Assembly (NCBI RefSeq): GCF_001580535.1
Contig: NZ_LHZA01000142.1
Location: forward strand, 1 to 55,341
Origin: Acetobacter cerevisiae
Lineage (GTDB): Bacteria > Pseudomonadota > Alphaproteobacteria > Acetobacterales > Acetobacteraceae
DNA length: 55,341 nucleotides
Direction: 5' to 3'
Numbering within the stretch: position 1 is the stretch's first letter; each line of letters begins with the position of its first letter. The position numbers were made by a program, and so were the translations under genes. Shown in pieces: positions 1 to 8,088 of the stretch. The notes under the pieces are model-generated. The model did not search any database and was not told the origin of the DNA. It was given only the letters and a program-made list of their open reading frames with translations.

Positions 1-264
1 GAAAAGTCCCTCCCTCTCCGCCAGATGATGAATTCCATACAAAATATTAGTTAGTCAGGTGAGCAATGTTTGCCCGGACTGGTGTGAATTCAGGCTGCGG
101 CTCAGTACGTCTTAAGAGTGTACCGTCATGAGGTAATCAGCTGCGACGTGTAACTCGTCTTGTCCGAAATAGAGGACATGAAAACACATTCTCTACAGGG
201 GGTTGTATAAGCCAGTAGAGTGTTCATTCTTTATAGAAATGTCAGAATTTAACCGTAACGAGCT

Positions 265-417
265 TTAGTTGCAGGTCTGGATAACGGATTTGATGCCATC
301 GCGGGCTTCAGGATTTTCGCCTGCATAGCCGGGGCAGCTGCTGTGATAGAAGTTTTTGCAACCCGACAGTGTGAATGCGACCAGCACAACCAAGGCTACT
401 TTTTTTCCTACAGTCAT
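265..417 (-). CDS. Small predicted lipoprotein
   Basis: A 50-residue protein with a short basic N-terminus (MTVGKK), a hydrophobic stretch (about residues 7-18) and a lipobox ending LSGC, so it is probably exported and lipid-modified at that Cys. The mature part is only about 32 residues and contains two further Cys, which could form a disulfide. The longer reading frame starts at 480, but the lipoprotein signal begins at the ATG at 417, which has a GGAAG-type ribosome binding site a few bases upstream, so I use 417. No family recognised and function unknown. The surrounding bases 1-264 and 481-661 show no other gene. Confidence 0.55.
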   Translation of the reverse strand: MTVGKKVALVVLVAFTLSGCKNFYHSSCPGYAGENPEARDGIKSVIQTCN

Positions 418-600
418 TACGCTTCCGCCTTCATTGTGTTGTCTGAACTGGTATGAATTTTCTGATCGCAGCTTGTCCATTCTTTTCTGGCCCCGGTCAA
501 TCTGCGGCCAGCTTATGGCAGCCCTGCCATGCAGCCCTCCGCTCTCTTTCGTCGGGCCGTTGGTTCCCTGAAAGATCCGGGCCGGGGAGGAGGCGAGGGC

Positions 601-629
601 TTCAGGGTCAGCTATGAGCAGACCCTGAA
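601..629. other. Hairpin downstream of the flavodoxin gene
   Basis: A 9-bp perfect inverted repeat (TTCAGGGTC / GACCCTGAA) with an 11-nt loop lies about 30 bases past the stop of the minus-strand flavodoxin gene. It may help end that transcript, but no T-run follows on either strand, so I do not call it an intrinsic terminator. Confidence 0.35.
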
Positions 630-661
630 GAGAGACTCCCCTTTAGGAAAGCGGCTGCGCG

Positions 662-1219
662 TTACGCCGCAGAAAAACGGGCAGTGATATCGGCTACGCG
701 TTTGCCATACAGAGTAGCGGTATCCAGATCGCCCTGCGGAATTTCATCAACACTGGCATCAGCCGGGCTTTGCACCAGCAGGCCGACAGACCCACCAAGG
801 TTGTTAATGTCCGTGCGCTTGGCGGCCTTGGTGTTGGCCGGGGCCAGGCCAAGGCTGACCCAGATGCCACCATGCTGAGAGGCAAGGGTGTTCAGCCACT
901 CCAGCGTCACAGCTTTATCGCCATTCAGGCTGGCGCTATTGGTAAAGCCGCCGAAAATTTTGTTTTCCCACCCGCGGATGAACCAGATTTTGGACGTAGC
1001 ATCAGCAAATTTTTTGAACTGCCAGCTGGCATTGCCCATGTAGGTCGGTGCGCCGAAAATAATGGCTTTGGCGGCGTTCAGCTTGTCCCATGCGTCTTCC
1101 GGGATGTTGCCGTTTTCATCAATGGTGATGAGGGTCGCATTCGCACCCTGTGCCACATGCTCTGCCACTTTGCGCGTGTGACCATAGCCGGAATGATAAA
1201 CAACAAGAACGTCGGACAT
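662..1219 (-). CDS. Flavodoxin / WrbA-like NAD(P)H-dependent FMN protein
   Basis: A 185-residue protein of the flavodoxin-like fold. The N-terminal beta strand (VLVVYH) runs into an FMN-phosphate loop of the form S-G-Y-G-H-T at residues 10-15. GAPTYMGNAS near residue 57 and GGFTNSASL near residue 90 match the isoalloxazine-contacting loops of WrbA and related quinone reductases. Known members carry out two-electron quinone reduction or electron transfer in the cytoplasm; which applies here is not shown. It lies 119 bp downstream of the AraC-type regulator on the same strand, so it may be its co-transcribed or regulated partner. Length is close to WrbA (about 190-200). Confidence 0.8.
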   Translation of the reverse strand: MSDVLVVYHSGYGHTRKVAEHVAQGANATLITIDENGNIPEDAWDKLNAAKAIIFGAPTYMGNASWQFKKFADATSKIWFIRGWENKIFGGFTNSASLNGDKAVTLEWLNTLASQHGGIWVSLGLAPANTKAAKRTDINNLGGSVGLLVQSPADASVDEIPQGDLDTATLYGKRVADITARFSAA

Positions 1220-1338
1220 GTCTCTTTAAATCTTTATCGGAATGTGCCGCGTTGGAGGCGCGTTTGTGAAGTGGTCAGGCCACCATGCCATCCACACCGG
1301 GACGCGATAAGAACCGTTTTTAAGATGTCATCTCCAAC

Positions 1339-2394
1339 TCAGGGAGTGAAATCACTCTTGTTCTGTTGTCGCCATGCGCGGGGCGACATGCCGCTCCATT
1401 TCCGGAAGGCCCGGCTGAAGGCGCTGGTTTCCGTATAGGCCAGCGTGCGGGCAATTTCGCTGATGTCATGTGTGGGTATGGCGAGATAGCGCAGGGCTTC
1501 TGCGTAGCGGGTTTCTTCCAGTAAAGCGGAATAGGACAGATTGAGCTGCGCCAGCCTGCGTTGCAGGGTCCAGGGCGGCAGGGTCATCCGCGCGGCGATA
1601 TCGGGGAATTCGATATGACCATCTTCAAGCGCTGCCCGGATGTGCTGAACGACCTGTTCTTTCAGGGAAAGATGGGGGGCAGCCAGCTCCGGCCTGCTGC
1701 GGGCAAGAGAGATGAGGGACGAGCGGATGACTTCCAGCATAATCGGGTCCGCGTCTGGCATCGGGCGATCCAGCCCCGTTTTGCGGAACACCAGAGCATT
1801 GGTGGGGCACTGGAAACGGATATTGGCCTGAAACGCCTGCCGATGCTCTTTAGCCTGTTCTGGCTGGCTGTGTTCAAAATGCACTTCTTCCGGCGCCCAG
1901 TCCGGCCCCAGCGCATGGCGTAGAATGTTGCAGAACATCCCCATGGTTAGTTCGGCGTCGTGCCGCCGCGTGAGAATGGCCGGATCCCGAATGGCATAGT
2001 CCAGCCGGAGCAGATCCCCCTGCTGCACAAATCGGGTTTCTGTGCGGGCCTGATGATAGCCGAAATGCGAGGCCAGATTGTGCAGCGCGTCTGACACTGT
2101 GGGTGAGAGAAGCGCTACATAGCCGATCAGCCCCAGCTTGCGCGGGTCAAACTGCTGGCCGAACCAGAGGCCGATATTGCCATTCTGCGTATCGGCTGCG
2201 GCTTCATGAAACAGGCGGCAATAGGCACCCAGATCCAGCGCATCGGTCGGAAGGGAAAACTGGCGGGTGGAGAGGCCTGCGCGCCCCGCAATGCGGTCGA
2301 TATCCCCGCCACGGTCCTGCATGAAGCGTTCCACCCCCCATGCGGCGGCGGCGAGAACGCTGGCGTTTTCTCCTGTGCCGGAAAAGCGGGGCAT
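1339..2394 (-). CDS. AraC-family transcriptional regulator
   Basis: A 351-residue regulator. The N-terminal part resembles the arabinose-binding-like domain of the OruR/ArgR-type AraC subfamily (PF12625 type), and the last 100 residues hold the double helix-turn-helix: DIAARMTLPPWTLQRRL and DISEIARTLAYTETSAFSRAF, followed by the GMSPRAWR signature. The frame is open to 2472, but the ATG at 2394 has a TGAGGA Shine-Dalgarno about 5 bases upstream, so I start there. It is transcribed divergently from eutB across a 201-bp gap. Enteric ethanolamine operons are controlled by an AraC-type protein (EutR), so a role in ethanolamine control is plausible, but that is inference from position. Confidence 0.85.
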   Translation of the reverse strand: MPRFSGTGENASVLAAAAWGVERFMQDRGGDIDRIAGRAGLSTRQFSLPTDALDLGAYCRLFHEAAADTQNGNIGLWFGQQFDPRKLGLIGYVALLSPTVSDALHNLASHFGYHQARTETRFVQQGDLLRLDYAIRDPAILTRRHDAELTMGMFCNILRHALGPDWAPEEVHFEHSQPEQAKEHRQAFQANIRFQCPTNALVFRKTGLDRPMPDADPIMLEVIRSSLISLARSRPELAAPHLSLKEQVVQHIRAALEDGHIEFPDIAARMTLPPWTLQRRLAQLNLSYSALLEETRYAEALRYLAIPTHDISEIARTLAYTETSAFSRAFRKWSGMSPRAWRQQNKSDFTP

Positions 2395-2595
2395 GGTGTC
2401 CTCAGTATAGTGGTGGCGGTGTTTACCAGTCTGAACGTTGTAAAGTGTCAAAAGTTTGTTGGTATCCGTCAAGTCAGCCAGCCCCCGGAACAGGTATCAT
2501 TTCAGTATCGAACGAAATGGAGAGAGCCGGGCACAACACCGAGTCCCGGCTTGGTTCCCGGCGGATTTCCGCAGGGTCTCGGGAGGCATGCTGGC

Positions 2596-3978
2596 ATGGG
2601 CTTTCAGTACAGTCTTGGCGGTGAACGCTATGTCTTTGATGATCTCAAGGCCCTGATGGCCGCCGCATCCCCCGTGCGGTCCGGGGATGAACTGGCAGGG
2701 CTTGCTGCCACGTCTGATGCGCAGCGCATTGCTGCCCGCTATGCGCTGGCGGATGTGCCGCTCGACCTTTTTGTGCGGACTGAACTGATTCCCTACGAGG
2801 CTGATGACGTCACACGTCTGATTATGGATACGCACGACAGGGCTGCCTTTGTTCCGTTTGCGTCCATGACGGTGGGGGATCTGCGGGACTGGCTGCTCTC
2901 ACACGAGGCTACGCCAGTTGCTCTGACAGCCGCAGCACCGGGCTTTACGCCGGAAATGGCGGCGGCCGTCAGCAAGATCATGCGCAATCAGGATCTGATG
3001 AGTGTCGCGCGGAAAATGCGGGTGGTGACTCGCTTCCGCAATACCATCGGTCTGGAAGGCTGTCTGGCATCACGCCTGCAACCCAACCACCCGACAGATG
3101 ACCTGAAAGGGATTGCCGCGTCCACGCTGGACGGTCTGCTCTATGGTATGGGTGATGCCGTGATTGGCATTAACCCCGCGACGGATAGCGTCGCCAACGG
3201 TCTGGCCCTGCTGGACATGCTGGACCACGCCCGCCGCCGCTATGACATCCCGACCCAGACCTGTGTGCTGACCCATGTCACCAACACGCTTGAGATCATG
3301 AACAAGGGTGGCGCGGTGGATCTGGTCTTTCAGTCCATTGCGGGAACGCAGAAAGCCAATGAGGGCTTTGGCGTTACGCTGGATATTTTGAAAGAAGCGC
3401 ATGAAGCCGCTCTGTCGCTCAAACGCGGCACGGTGGGCGATAACGTCATGTATTTTGAAACGGGGCAGGGGGCTGCGCTCTCAGCCGAGGCGCATCACGG
3501 GCTGGACCAGCAGACCGTGGAAGCCCGTGCGTATGCCGTGGCCCGCGCGTTCCGGCCTTTGCTGGTCAATACGGTCGTGGGCTTTATCGGCCCGGAATAT
3601 CTGTATGACGGCAAACAGATTATCCGCGCCGGGCTGGAAGACCATTTCTGCGCCAAGCTGCTGGGGGTGCCGATGGGGTGTGACGCCTGCTACACCAACC
3701 ACGCCGAGGCTGATCAGGATGACATGGACAATCTGATGGTTCTGCTGGGTGCCGCGGGCATTACCTTCCTGATTGGGGTGCCCGGTGCAGACGATATCAT
3801 GCTCAATTATCAGAGCCTGTCTTTCCACGATATTCTGACCTTGCGCAGCATGCTCAACCTCCGGCCCGCGCCCGAATTTGCGGGATGGCTGGAGCAGATG
3901 GGTCTGTTTGACGCGCAGTCTGGCCGCATGCGGGAACTTGCGCCGCATCAGACCCGCCTTGCGCAGCTGGTTGGCTGA
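2596..3978 (+). CDS. eutB: Ethanolamine ammonia-lyase large subunit
   Basis: The heavy chain of adenosylcobalamin-dependent ethanolamine ammonia-lyase, which splits ethanolamine into acetaldehyde and ammonia in the cytoplasm. The 460-residue product has the family's usual length (about 450-465). The substrate-site segment RLQPNHPTDD (Arg160, Gln162) and Asn193 in GINPATDS fall at the positions I recall from Salmonella EutB, and the NVMYFETGQG glutamate is at 288. The open frame extends to 2206, but the ATG at 2596 is preceded by GGGAGG 9 bases upstream and begins exactly where the family begins. It leads an operon with eutC (3-nt gap) and a permease. No eutA reactivase and no shell genes are nearby. 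Confidence 0.96.
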   Translation: MGFQYSLGGERYVFDDLKALMAAASPVRSGDELAGLAATSDAQRIAARYALADVPLDLFVRTELIPYEADDVTRLIMDTHDRAAFVPFASMTVGDLRDWLLSHEATPVALTAAAPGFTPEMAAAVSKIMRNQDLMSVARKMRVVTRFRNTIGLEGCLASRLQPNHPTDDLKGIAASTLDGLLYGMGDAVIGINPATDSVANGLALLDMLDHARRRYDIPTQTCVLTHVTNTLEIMNKGGAVDLVFQSIAGTQKANEGFGVTLDILKEAHEAALSLKRGTVGDNVMYFETGQGAALSAEAHHGLDQQTVEARAYAVARAFRPLLVNTVVGFIGPEYLYDGKQIIRAGLEDHFCAKLLGVPMGCDACYTNHAEADQDDMDNLMVLLGAAGITFLIGVPGADDIMLNYQSLSFHDILTLRSMLNLRPAPEFAGWLEQMGLFDAQSGRMRELAPHQTRLAQLVG

Positions 3979-3981
3979 CTC

Positions 3982-4782
3982 ATGACCAAAAAACCTCTTC
4001 CTCCTTCAAAAAACAGAGATGGCGCGCCGGACGTCTGGCAGGATCTGCGGTCTCTCACCCGGGCGCGGATCGGCCTGGGCCGCAGCGGTAATGCACAGCG
4101 CACAACGGATGTTCTCACGTTTCAGGCCGCCCATGCGCAGGCGCGGGATGCGGTGCATACGCCGCTGGATGTGCAGGCCATGCTGGAGGAGTTGAACGGG
4201 ATCTCCTGCCTGTGTGTGCGGAGCCGCGCTGCGGACCGTTCCACTTATCTGCGGCGGCCGGATCTGGGCCGCAGGCTTGCGTCGGAAAGTCTCGCCTTTT
4301 TGCAAAAAGGCGAGTGGGACGTTGTGTTTGTCGCCGCAGATGGCCTCTCCTCCATTGCGACGCAGAAAGGCGCTATCCCCTTGTTTCGGGCCATGCAGGC
4401 ACGGCTTAAAGGCTGGCGGATTGCGCCACTGGTTATTGCCACACAGGGCCGTGTGGCGCTGGGGGATGAGATTGCGTCCGCACTGGGCGCGCGCATGGTT
4501 GTGATGATGATTGGTGAGCGCCCGGGCCTGAGTGTGGCCGATAGCATGGGCGTTTACCTGACATACGCGCCCTACGTAGGCTGCCCGGATTCCGCGCGGA
4601 ATTGTCTGTCCAATATTCATCAACATGGTCTGCCGACCACGGTGGCAGCGGACAAACTGGCATGGCTGATGCAGCAAGCCATGCAGCTGAAACTGACAGG
4701 CGTGGGGCTGAAAGATGCCGCACCTGACAGCACTCTTCCTGAAAATCCTAGCCCTTTAATAGAAAAGGACCCGCACGCATGA
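3982..4782 (+). CDS. eutC: Ethanolamine ammonia-lyase small subunit
   Basis: The light chain of ethanolamine ammonia-lyase, which with EutB forms the cobalamin-binding active enzyme. At 266 residues it fits the family. Diagnostic segments include the N-terminal VWQDLRSLTRARIGLGRSG, the cobalamin-side DVVFVAADGLSS around residue 114, GERPGLSVADSMG around 175 and the C-terminal DSARNCLSNIH. It follows eutB by 3 nt and its last four bases (ATGA) contain the start of the permease gene, so translation of all three is probably coupled. Confidence 0.95.
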   Translation: MTKKPLPPSKNRDGAPDVWQDLRSLTRARIGLGRSGNAQRTTDVLTFQAAHAQARDAVHTPLDVQAMLEELNGISCLCVRSRAADRSTYLRRPDLGRRLASESLAFLQKGEWDVVFVAADGLSSIATQKGAIPLFRAMQARLKGWRIAPLVIATQGRVALGDEIASALGARMVVMMIGERPGLSVADSMGVYLTYAPYVGCPDSARNCLSNIHQHGLPTTVAADKLAWLMQQAMQLKLTGVGLKDAAPDSTLPENPSPLIEKDPHA

Positions 4783-6128
4783 GCCAGAGCCCCACCAATC
4801 TGCACAAAACGCTGGGGGCCTTCCACCTGTGGGGCATTGCCGTCGGTCTGGTTATTTCGGGTGAATATTTCGGCTGGAGTTATGGCTGGGCTACAGCGGG
4901 GACGCTGGGCTTTCTGGTCGCTACCGTGTTTGTCGCGGTGATTTATGCAGCCTTTATCTTCAGCTTTACAGAACTGACCTGCGCCATCCCGCAGGCAGGT
5001 GGGCCGTTTACCTACAGTTCCCGCGCGCTGGGCCGCTGGGGTGGACTGATTGTGGGACTGGCGACCCTGGTGGAGTTCATTTTTGCACCGCCAGCCATTG
5101 CGCTGGCTATTGGGGCCTATCTGAACGTGCAGTTTCCGGGGCTTTCGCCAAAGGTGGCGGCCTGTGGCGCCTATCTGGTGTTCATGGCGCTGAATATTGT
5201 GGGCGTGCATATTGCTGCAACGTTTGAACTCTTTATTACCATCGCGGCCATTATCGAATTGCTGGTGTTTATGGGCGTCGTGGCACCAGCCTTTTCATGG
5301 CAGAATTTTCTGCATGATGGCTGGGGCGCTGCTCCGCATTTTGGCTGGGAAGCGATGGGAGGCATTTTTGCCGCCATCCCCTTTGCCATCTGGTTCTTTC
5401 TGGCTATTGAAGGCGTCGCGATGGCGGCGGAGGAAGCCAAAGACCCCAAACGTGCTATTCCCATTGCCTATATTGCCGGAGTGCTCACGCTCGTCTCTCT
5501 TGCCTTCGGTGTCATGCTGTTTGCGGGCGGGGTCGGGGACTGGCACAGCCTCGCCAATCTGAATGATCCGTTGCCGCAGGCCATGAAGCGTGTGGTCGGC
5601 AGCAATAGCGGCTGGTTGCATATGCTGGTCTGGCTGGGGCTGTTCGGGCTGGTGGCGTCCCTGCATGGGATTATCATGGGCTATGCCCGGCAGATTTTTG
5701 CGCTGGCTCGCGCAGGCTTCCTGCCGAAAGTGCTGGGGCAGCTACACCCCCGGTTTCAGACTCCGTATATGGCGACCATCGCGGGCGGCGTGGTCGGCAT
5801 TGCCGCTATTTTCTCGGACGATTTTATTTCCATTAATGGGCAGTCGCTCACTGCAACGCTGGTCACCATGTCGGTCTTTGGAGCGCTGACCATGTATGTG
5901 CTGAGCATGATCAGCCTGTTCCGTCTGCGCCGCACGGAGCCTGATCTGCATCGCTCCTATCGCGCGCCGCTCTACCCCATTTTGCCCAGTATTGCGCTGG
6001 TTGGGGCGTTGATTGCTCTGGTCGCGGTCATCTCCTGCAATGGCACAATATTCTGCATTTATCTGGGCTTCATGGTGGTGCTGTCTGTTCTGTTCATGGC
6101 TCTGTCCAGAAAACAGCCGGTTCAATAG
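4779..6128 (+). CDS. eat: Ethanolamine-type APC permease
   Basis: A 449-residue transporter of the amino acid-polyamine-organocation superfamily with about 12 hydrophobic helices. The N-terminus (LGAFHLWGIAVGLVISGEYFGW) matches ethanolamine permeases, and AIPQAGGPFTYSSRALG around residue 70 is the conserved TM2-3 region. Overlap of the eutC stop with its start (ATGA) ties it to ethanolamine lyase, so uptake of ethanolamine across the inner membrane is the likely role. EutH, the enteric ethanolamine carrier, is a different family; this resembles the permease found with eutBC in proteobacteria that lack microcompartments. Confidence 0.88.
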   Translation: MSQSPTNLHKTLGAFHLWGIAVGLVISGEYFGWSYGWATAGTLGFLVATVFVAVIYAAFIFSFTELTCAIPQAGGPFTYSSRALGRWGGLIVGLATLVEFIFAPPAIALAIGAYLNVQFPGLSPKVAACGAYLVFMALNIVGVHIAATFELFITIAAIIELLVFMGVVAPAFSWQNFLHDGWGAAPHFGWEAMGGIFAAIPFAIWFFLAIEGVAMAAEEAKDPKRAIPIAYIAGVLTLVSLAFGVMLFAGGVGDWHSLANLNDPLPQAMKRVVGSNSGWLHMLVWLGLFGLVASLHGIIMGYARQIFALARAGFLPKVLGQLHPRFQTPYMATIAGGVVGIAAIFSDDFISINGQSLTATLVTMSVFGALTMYVLSMISLFRLRRTEPDLHRSYRAPLYPILPSIALVGALIALVAVISCNGTIFCIYLGFMVVLSVLFMALSRKQPVQ

Positions 6129-6140
6129 AGCGGCCAAATC

Positions 6141-7700
6141 ATGTCTTGTGACCCCGATATTTTCTGGAATGGATTGAGGCGGATGGCAAAGCACACCAGA
6201 CTGAAGCAGGTTTCTCTGGCTTCTTTACTGCTGCTGGGCTGTGCGGTTCTCTCCCCGGATACCCATGCTGCATCATCTGAGCAGCCCCCTGCACGACGTT
6301 CGTCCGTGCCCAAAAAGCGGGTGCAGCCGGGCGCTGTGCAAAAGCCAGCGTCTCAGCCCCCCAAAGCGGAAAAATCAGCTGGCACGCCGTCAGATGGTGA
6401 ACTGGTAGTTCCCGCCAGCACCTCGGATCAGGGGGATATGCCAAAGCTGCACGTCGGTAATCTGTTTCACCCCAAGCCCGGGCATAAGCTGACATACTGG
6501 GACGGGCTGGAAGGACATCTGAGTGTTGAAGCCGGGATTTCCGGAAACCCATGGACGCGCTCCGGTCGAAACTTCGCGCAGTATTATACGGACCGCGCCA
6601 ACACCTTTACGCTCAACCAGATTATGGGATCCCTCTCTCATCCCGTCACCAGTGTGGGTGGCGGCTATGGCATCGGCTTTGTTTTTGAGGCCATGTATGG
6701 TTCGGATGCCCGGTTTGACCCGACCATAGGGATGGGGTCCGGCTCTCTGAACAGCCTGTATCAGTGGGCGCCCACGCAGGCGCATCTGGATCTGCATCTG
6801 CCATGGCTGTTCCGCCACGGGATAGATGTGCAGGTGGGGCAGATGTACGGGATAATGGGGGTGGAGGGCACACCCGCGCAGGCGCGGCCGTTCTACACGT
6901 TTAATTATGCGTCCGATTATATCGTGCCGTTTGAGACGGTTGGCATTCTTGCCACCATGCATCTGACAAAACATATGGACTGGATTCTGGGGGTGGATGC
7001 GGGCAATTCCACCACGTTCGGACGGTCCGGAAACAATAATAAACCCAAAGGCTATTTCGGGTTTGCGTTTAACCACCTTCTGGATGGCAAGCTGGATGTG
7101 CACGCCATTGGGCATTTCGGCCCGCAGGGCAATAACGGGCGCGCCATCATGTCCCCCGATGGATGGTCAAGTGCCGGGATGGGGCCGCTCGCGAACGAGA
7201 AGATGCAGTATAACGGCAACATCATGGCGGCGTATCATGTGAACAAGAAGGTGACCGTCACGGTAGACGGCATCTATCTTCATGATGATTTGACGCATGA
7301 TGATGTGTATGGGGTTTCTTCCTATCTGGCCTGGGCCATCAGCCCCTGGCTGACCCTGAATGCCCGTGGCGAAATCTACCGCGACAATACCGGCGCTGTG
7401 ACGGCGCAATATTCCAGTTTTACGTCTTACACACGGTCCCTCAGCAACCAGCCTTATCCTTATTATGCGGCACCCCCTACGACTTATGGGGAACTGACAG
7501 TCGGGGCGTCCTACCAGCCGGAATTCATCAACAAACGCCTCGGTCTTGGCGCTTTGACTCTTCGGCCGGAAATTCGTCTGGATAAATCGCTGAACGGCAC
7601 GCACCCGTTCAATCAGGCTGGCACGGTGTCCAATCCGATCGTGAATAACGGCACTAATAATATGCTCTGGTTCAGTTGTGACGCGATCTGGGCTTTTTGA
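6141..7700 (+). CDS. Outer-membrane beta-barrel porin, BBP2/OmpL-like
   Basis: A 519-residue protein with a basic, hydrophobic N-terminus (signal peptide; possible cleavage after DTHA), a Pro/Ser/Lys-rich spacer of about 70 residues, then a barrel rich in alternating aromatic and polar residues. The segments KLTYWDGLEGHLSVEAGISGN, QWAPTQAHLDLHLPWLF and VQVGQMYGIMGVEG are typical of the OmpL-like porin-2 family (PF07642), and it ends in Phe as many barrels do. LLLLGC in the signal region resembles a lipobox, but a barrel with Ser-Pro spacer favours signal peptidase I. The ATG at 6183 is an alternative start. It lies 12 bp after the ethanolamine permease and may be the outer-membrane entry for the same substrate; that is inference. 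Confidence 0.75.
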   Translation: MSCDPDIFWNGLRRMAKHTRLKQVSLASLLLLGCAVLSPDTHAASSEQPPARRSSVPKKRVQPGAVQKPASQPPKAEKSAGTPSDGELVVPASTSDQGDMPKLHVGNLFHPKPGHKLTYWDGLEGHLSVEAGISGNPWTRSGRNFAQYYTDRANTFTLNQIMGSLSHPVTSVGGGYGIGFVFEAMYGSDARFDPTIGMGSGSLNSLYQWAPTQAHLDLHLPWLFRHGIDVQVGQMYGIMGVEGTPAQARPFYTFNYASDYIVPFETVGILATMHLTKHMDWILGVDAGNSTTFGRSGNNNKPKGYFGFAFNHLLDGKLDVHAIGHFGPQGNNGRAIMSPDGWSSAGMGPLANEKMQYNGNIMAAYHVNKKVTVTVDGIYLHDDLTHDDVYGVSSYLAWAISPWLTLNARGEIYRDNTGAVTAQYSSFTSYTRSLSNQPYPYYAAPPTTYGELTVGASYQPEFINKRLGLGALTLRPEIRLDKSLNGTHPFNQAGTVSNPIVNNGTNNMLWFSCDAIWAF

Positions 7701-7737
7701 GAGCGTAGCACTTAACCCGGTCCTCACGCATTCTTTG

Positions 7738-7779
7738 GCCCGCTTTGCGCGCATTCTCTCTTGCAAGCGGGCTTTATTC
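7738..7779 (+). terminator. Intrinsic terminator after the eut/porin operon
   Basis: GCCCGCTT (7738-7745) pairs with AAGCGGGC (7765-7772), and the hairpin is followed by TTTATTC. It lies 37 bp after the porin stop and ahead of the FMN riboswitch, separating the two transcription units. Confidence 0.65.
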
Positions 7780-7820
7780 ACCCCATCATAACAAGTGCGG
7801 TCATCTTTTGTATGACCGTG

Positions 7821-7962
7821 ACGTTCTCAGGGCAGGGTGCAAGTCCCTACCGGCGGTAAGTAACGGTTCTCCGTTATAAGCCCGCGAGCGCCTGCTTCGG
7901 CAGGGTCAGCAGATCCGGTGTGATTCCGGAGCCGACGGTTACAGTCCGGATGAGAGAGAACG
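7821..7962 (+). promoter_or_regulatory. FMN riboswitch (RFN element)
   Basis: The aptamer is readable by eye. It opens with TCTCAGGGCAGGGTGCAAG and continues with TCCCTACCGGCGGTAAG, a variable hairpin (7881-7905 region), the conserved AGCAGATCCGGTGTGATTCC and GCCGACGGTTACAGTCCG, and closes with GATGAGAGAGAACG. These are the conserved RFN blocks in the right order. It sits upstream of ribD, so the riboflavin operon is expected to be repressed when FMN is abundant. Immediately 5' is a small hairpin CGGTCAT / ATGACCG (7798-7818). Confidence 0.96.
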
Positions 7963-7978
7963 GTGCAGGCCTTTGGGT

Positions 7979-8056
7979 CTCCGCGTCTGTCGCGGAGGCG
8001 TAAGGGGTGTCCCCTGCTATCTGCCCTGAGTCTGTCTGGTTTTGTTTTTGGCAGAT
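7979..8056 (+). promoter_or_regulatory. Probable expression platform of the FMN riboswitch
   Basis: Between the aptamer and ribD lie two hairpins that could serve as the switching region: CTCCGCG / CGCGGAG (7979-7985 with 7991-7997) and ATCTGCC / GGCAGAT (8019-8025 with 8050-8056). The second encloses a U-rich stretch (TTTTGTTTTT, 8040-8049). Which of these terminates transcription or hides the ribosome site cannot be decided from inspection. Confidence 0.4.
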
Positions 8057-8088
8057 GGGTGCAGGGTGTGACGCAAGACCCTTCAAAA

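Noticed and set aside
22-38. A 17-base exact repeat (CAGATGATGAATTCCAT) shared with 36943-36959, upstream of moaB
   Set aside because: Flanks differ at once on both sides. In a window this size one such match is only mildly unexpected, and no gene relation links the two sites.
1-264. Left edge of the window considered for an end of a mobile element or a partial gene
   Set aside because: No open frame, inverted repeat or family match could be supported there.
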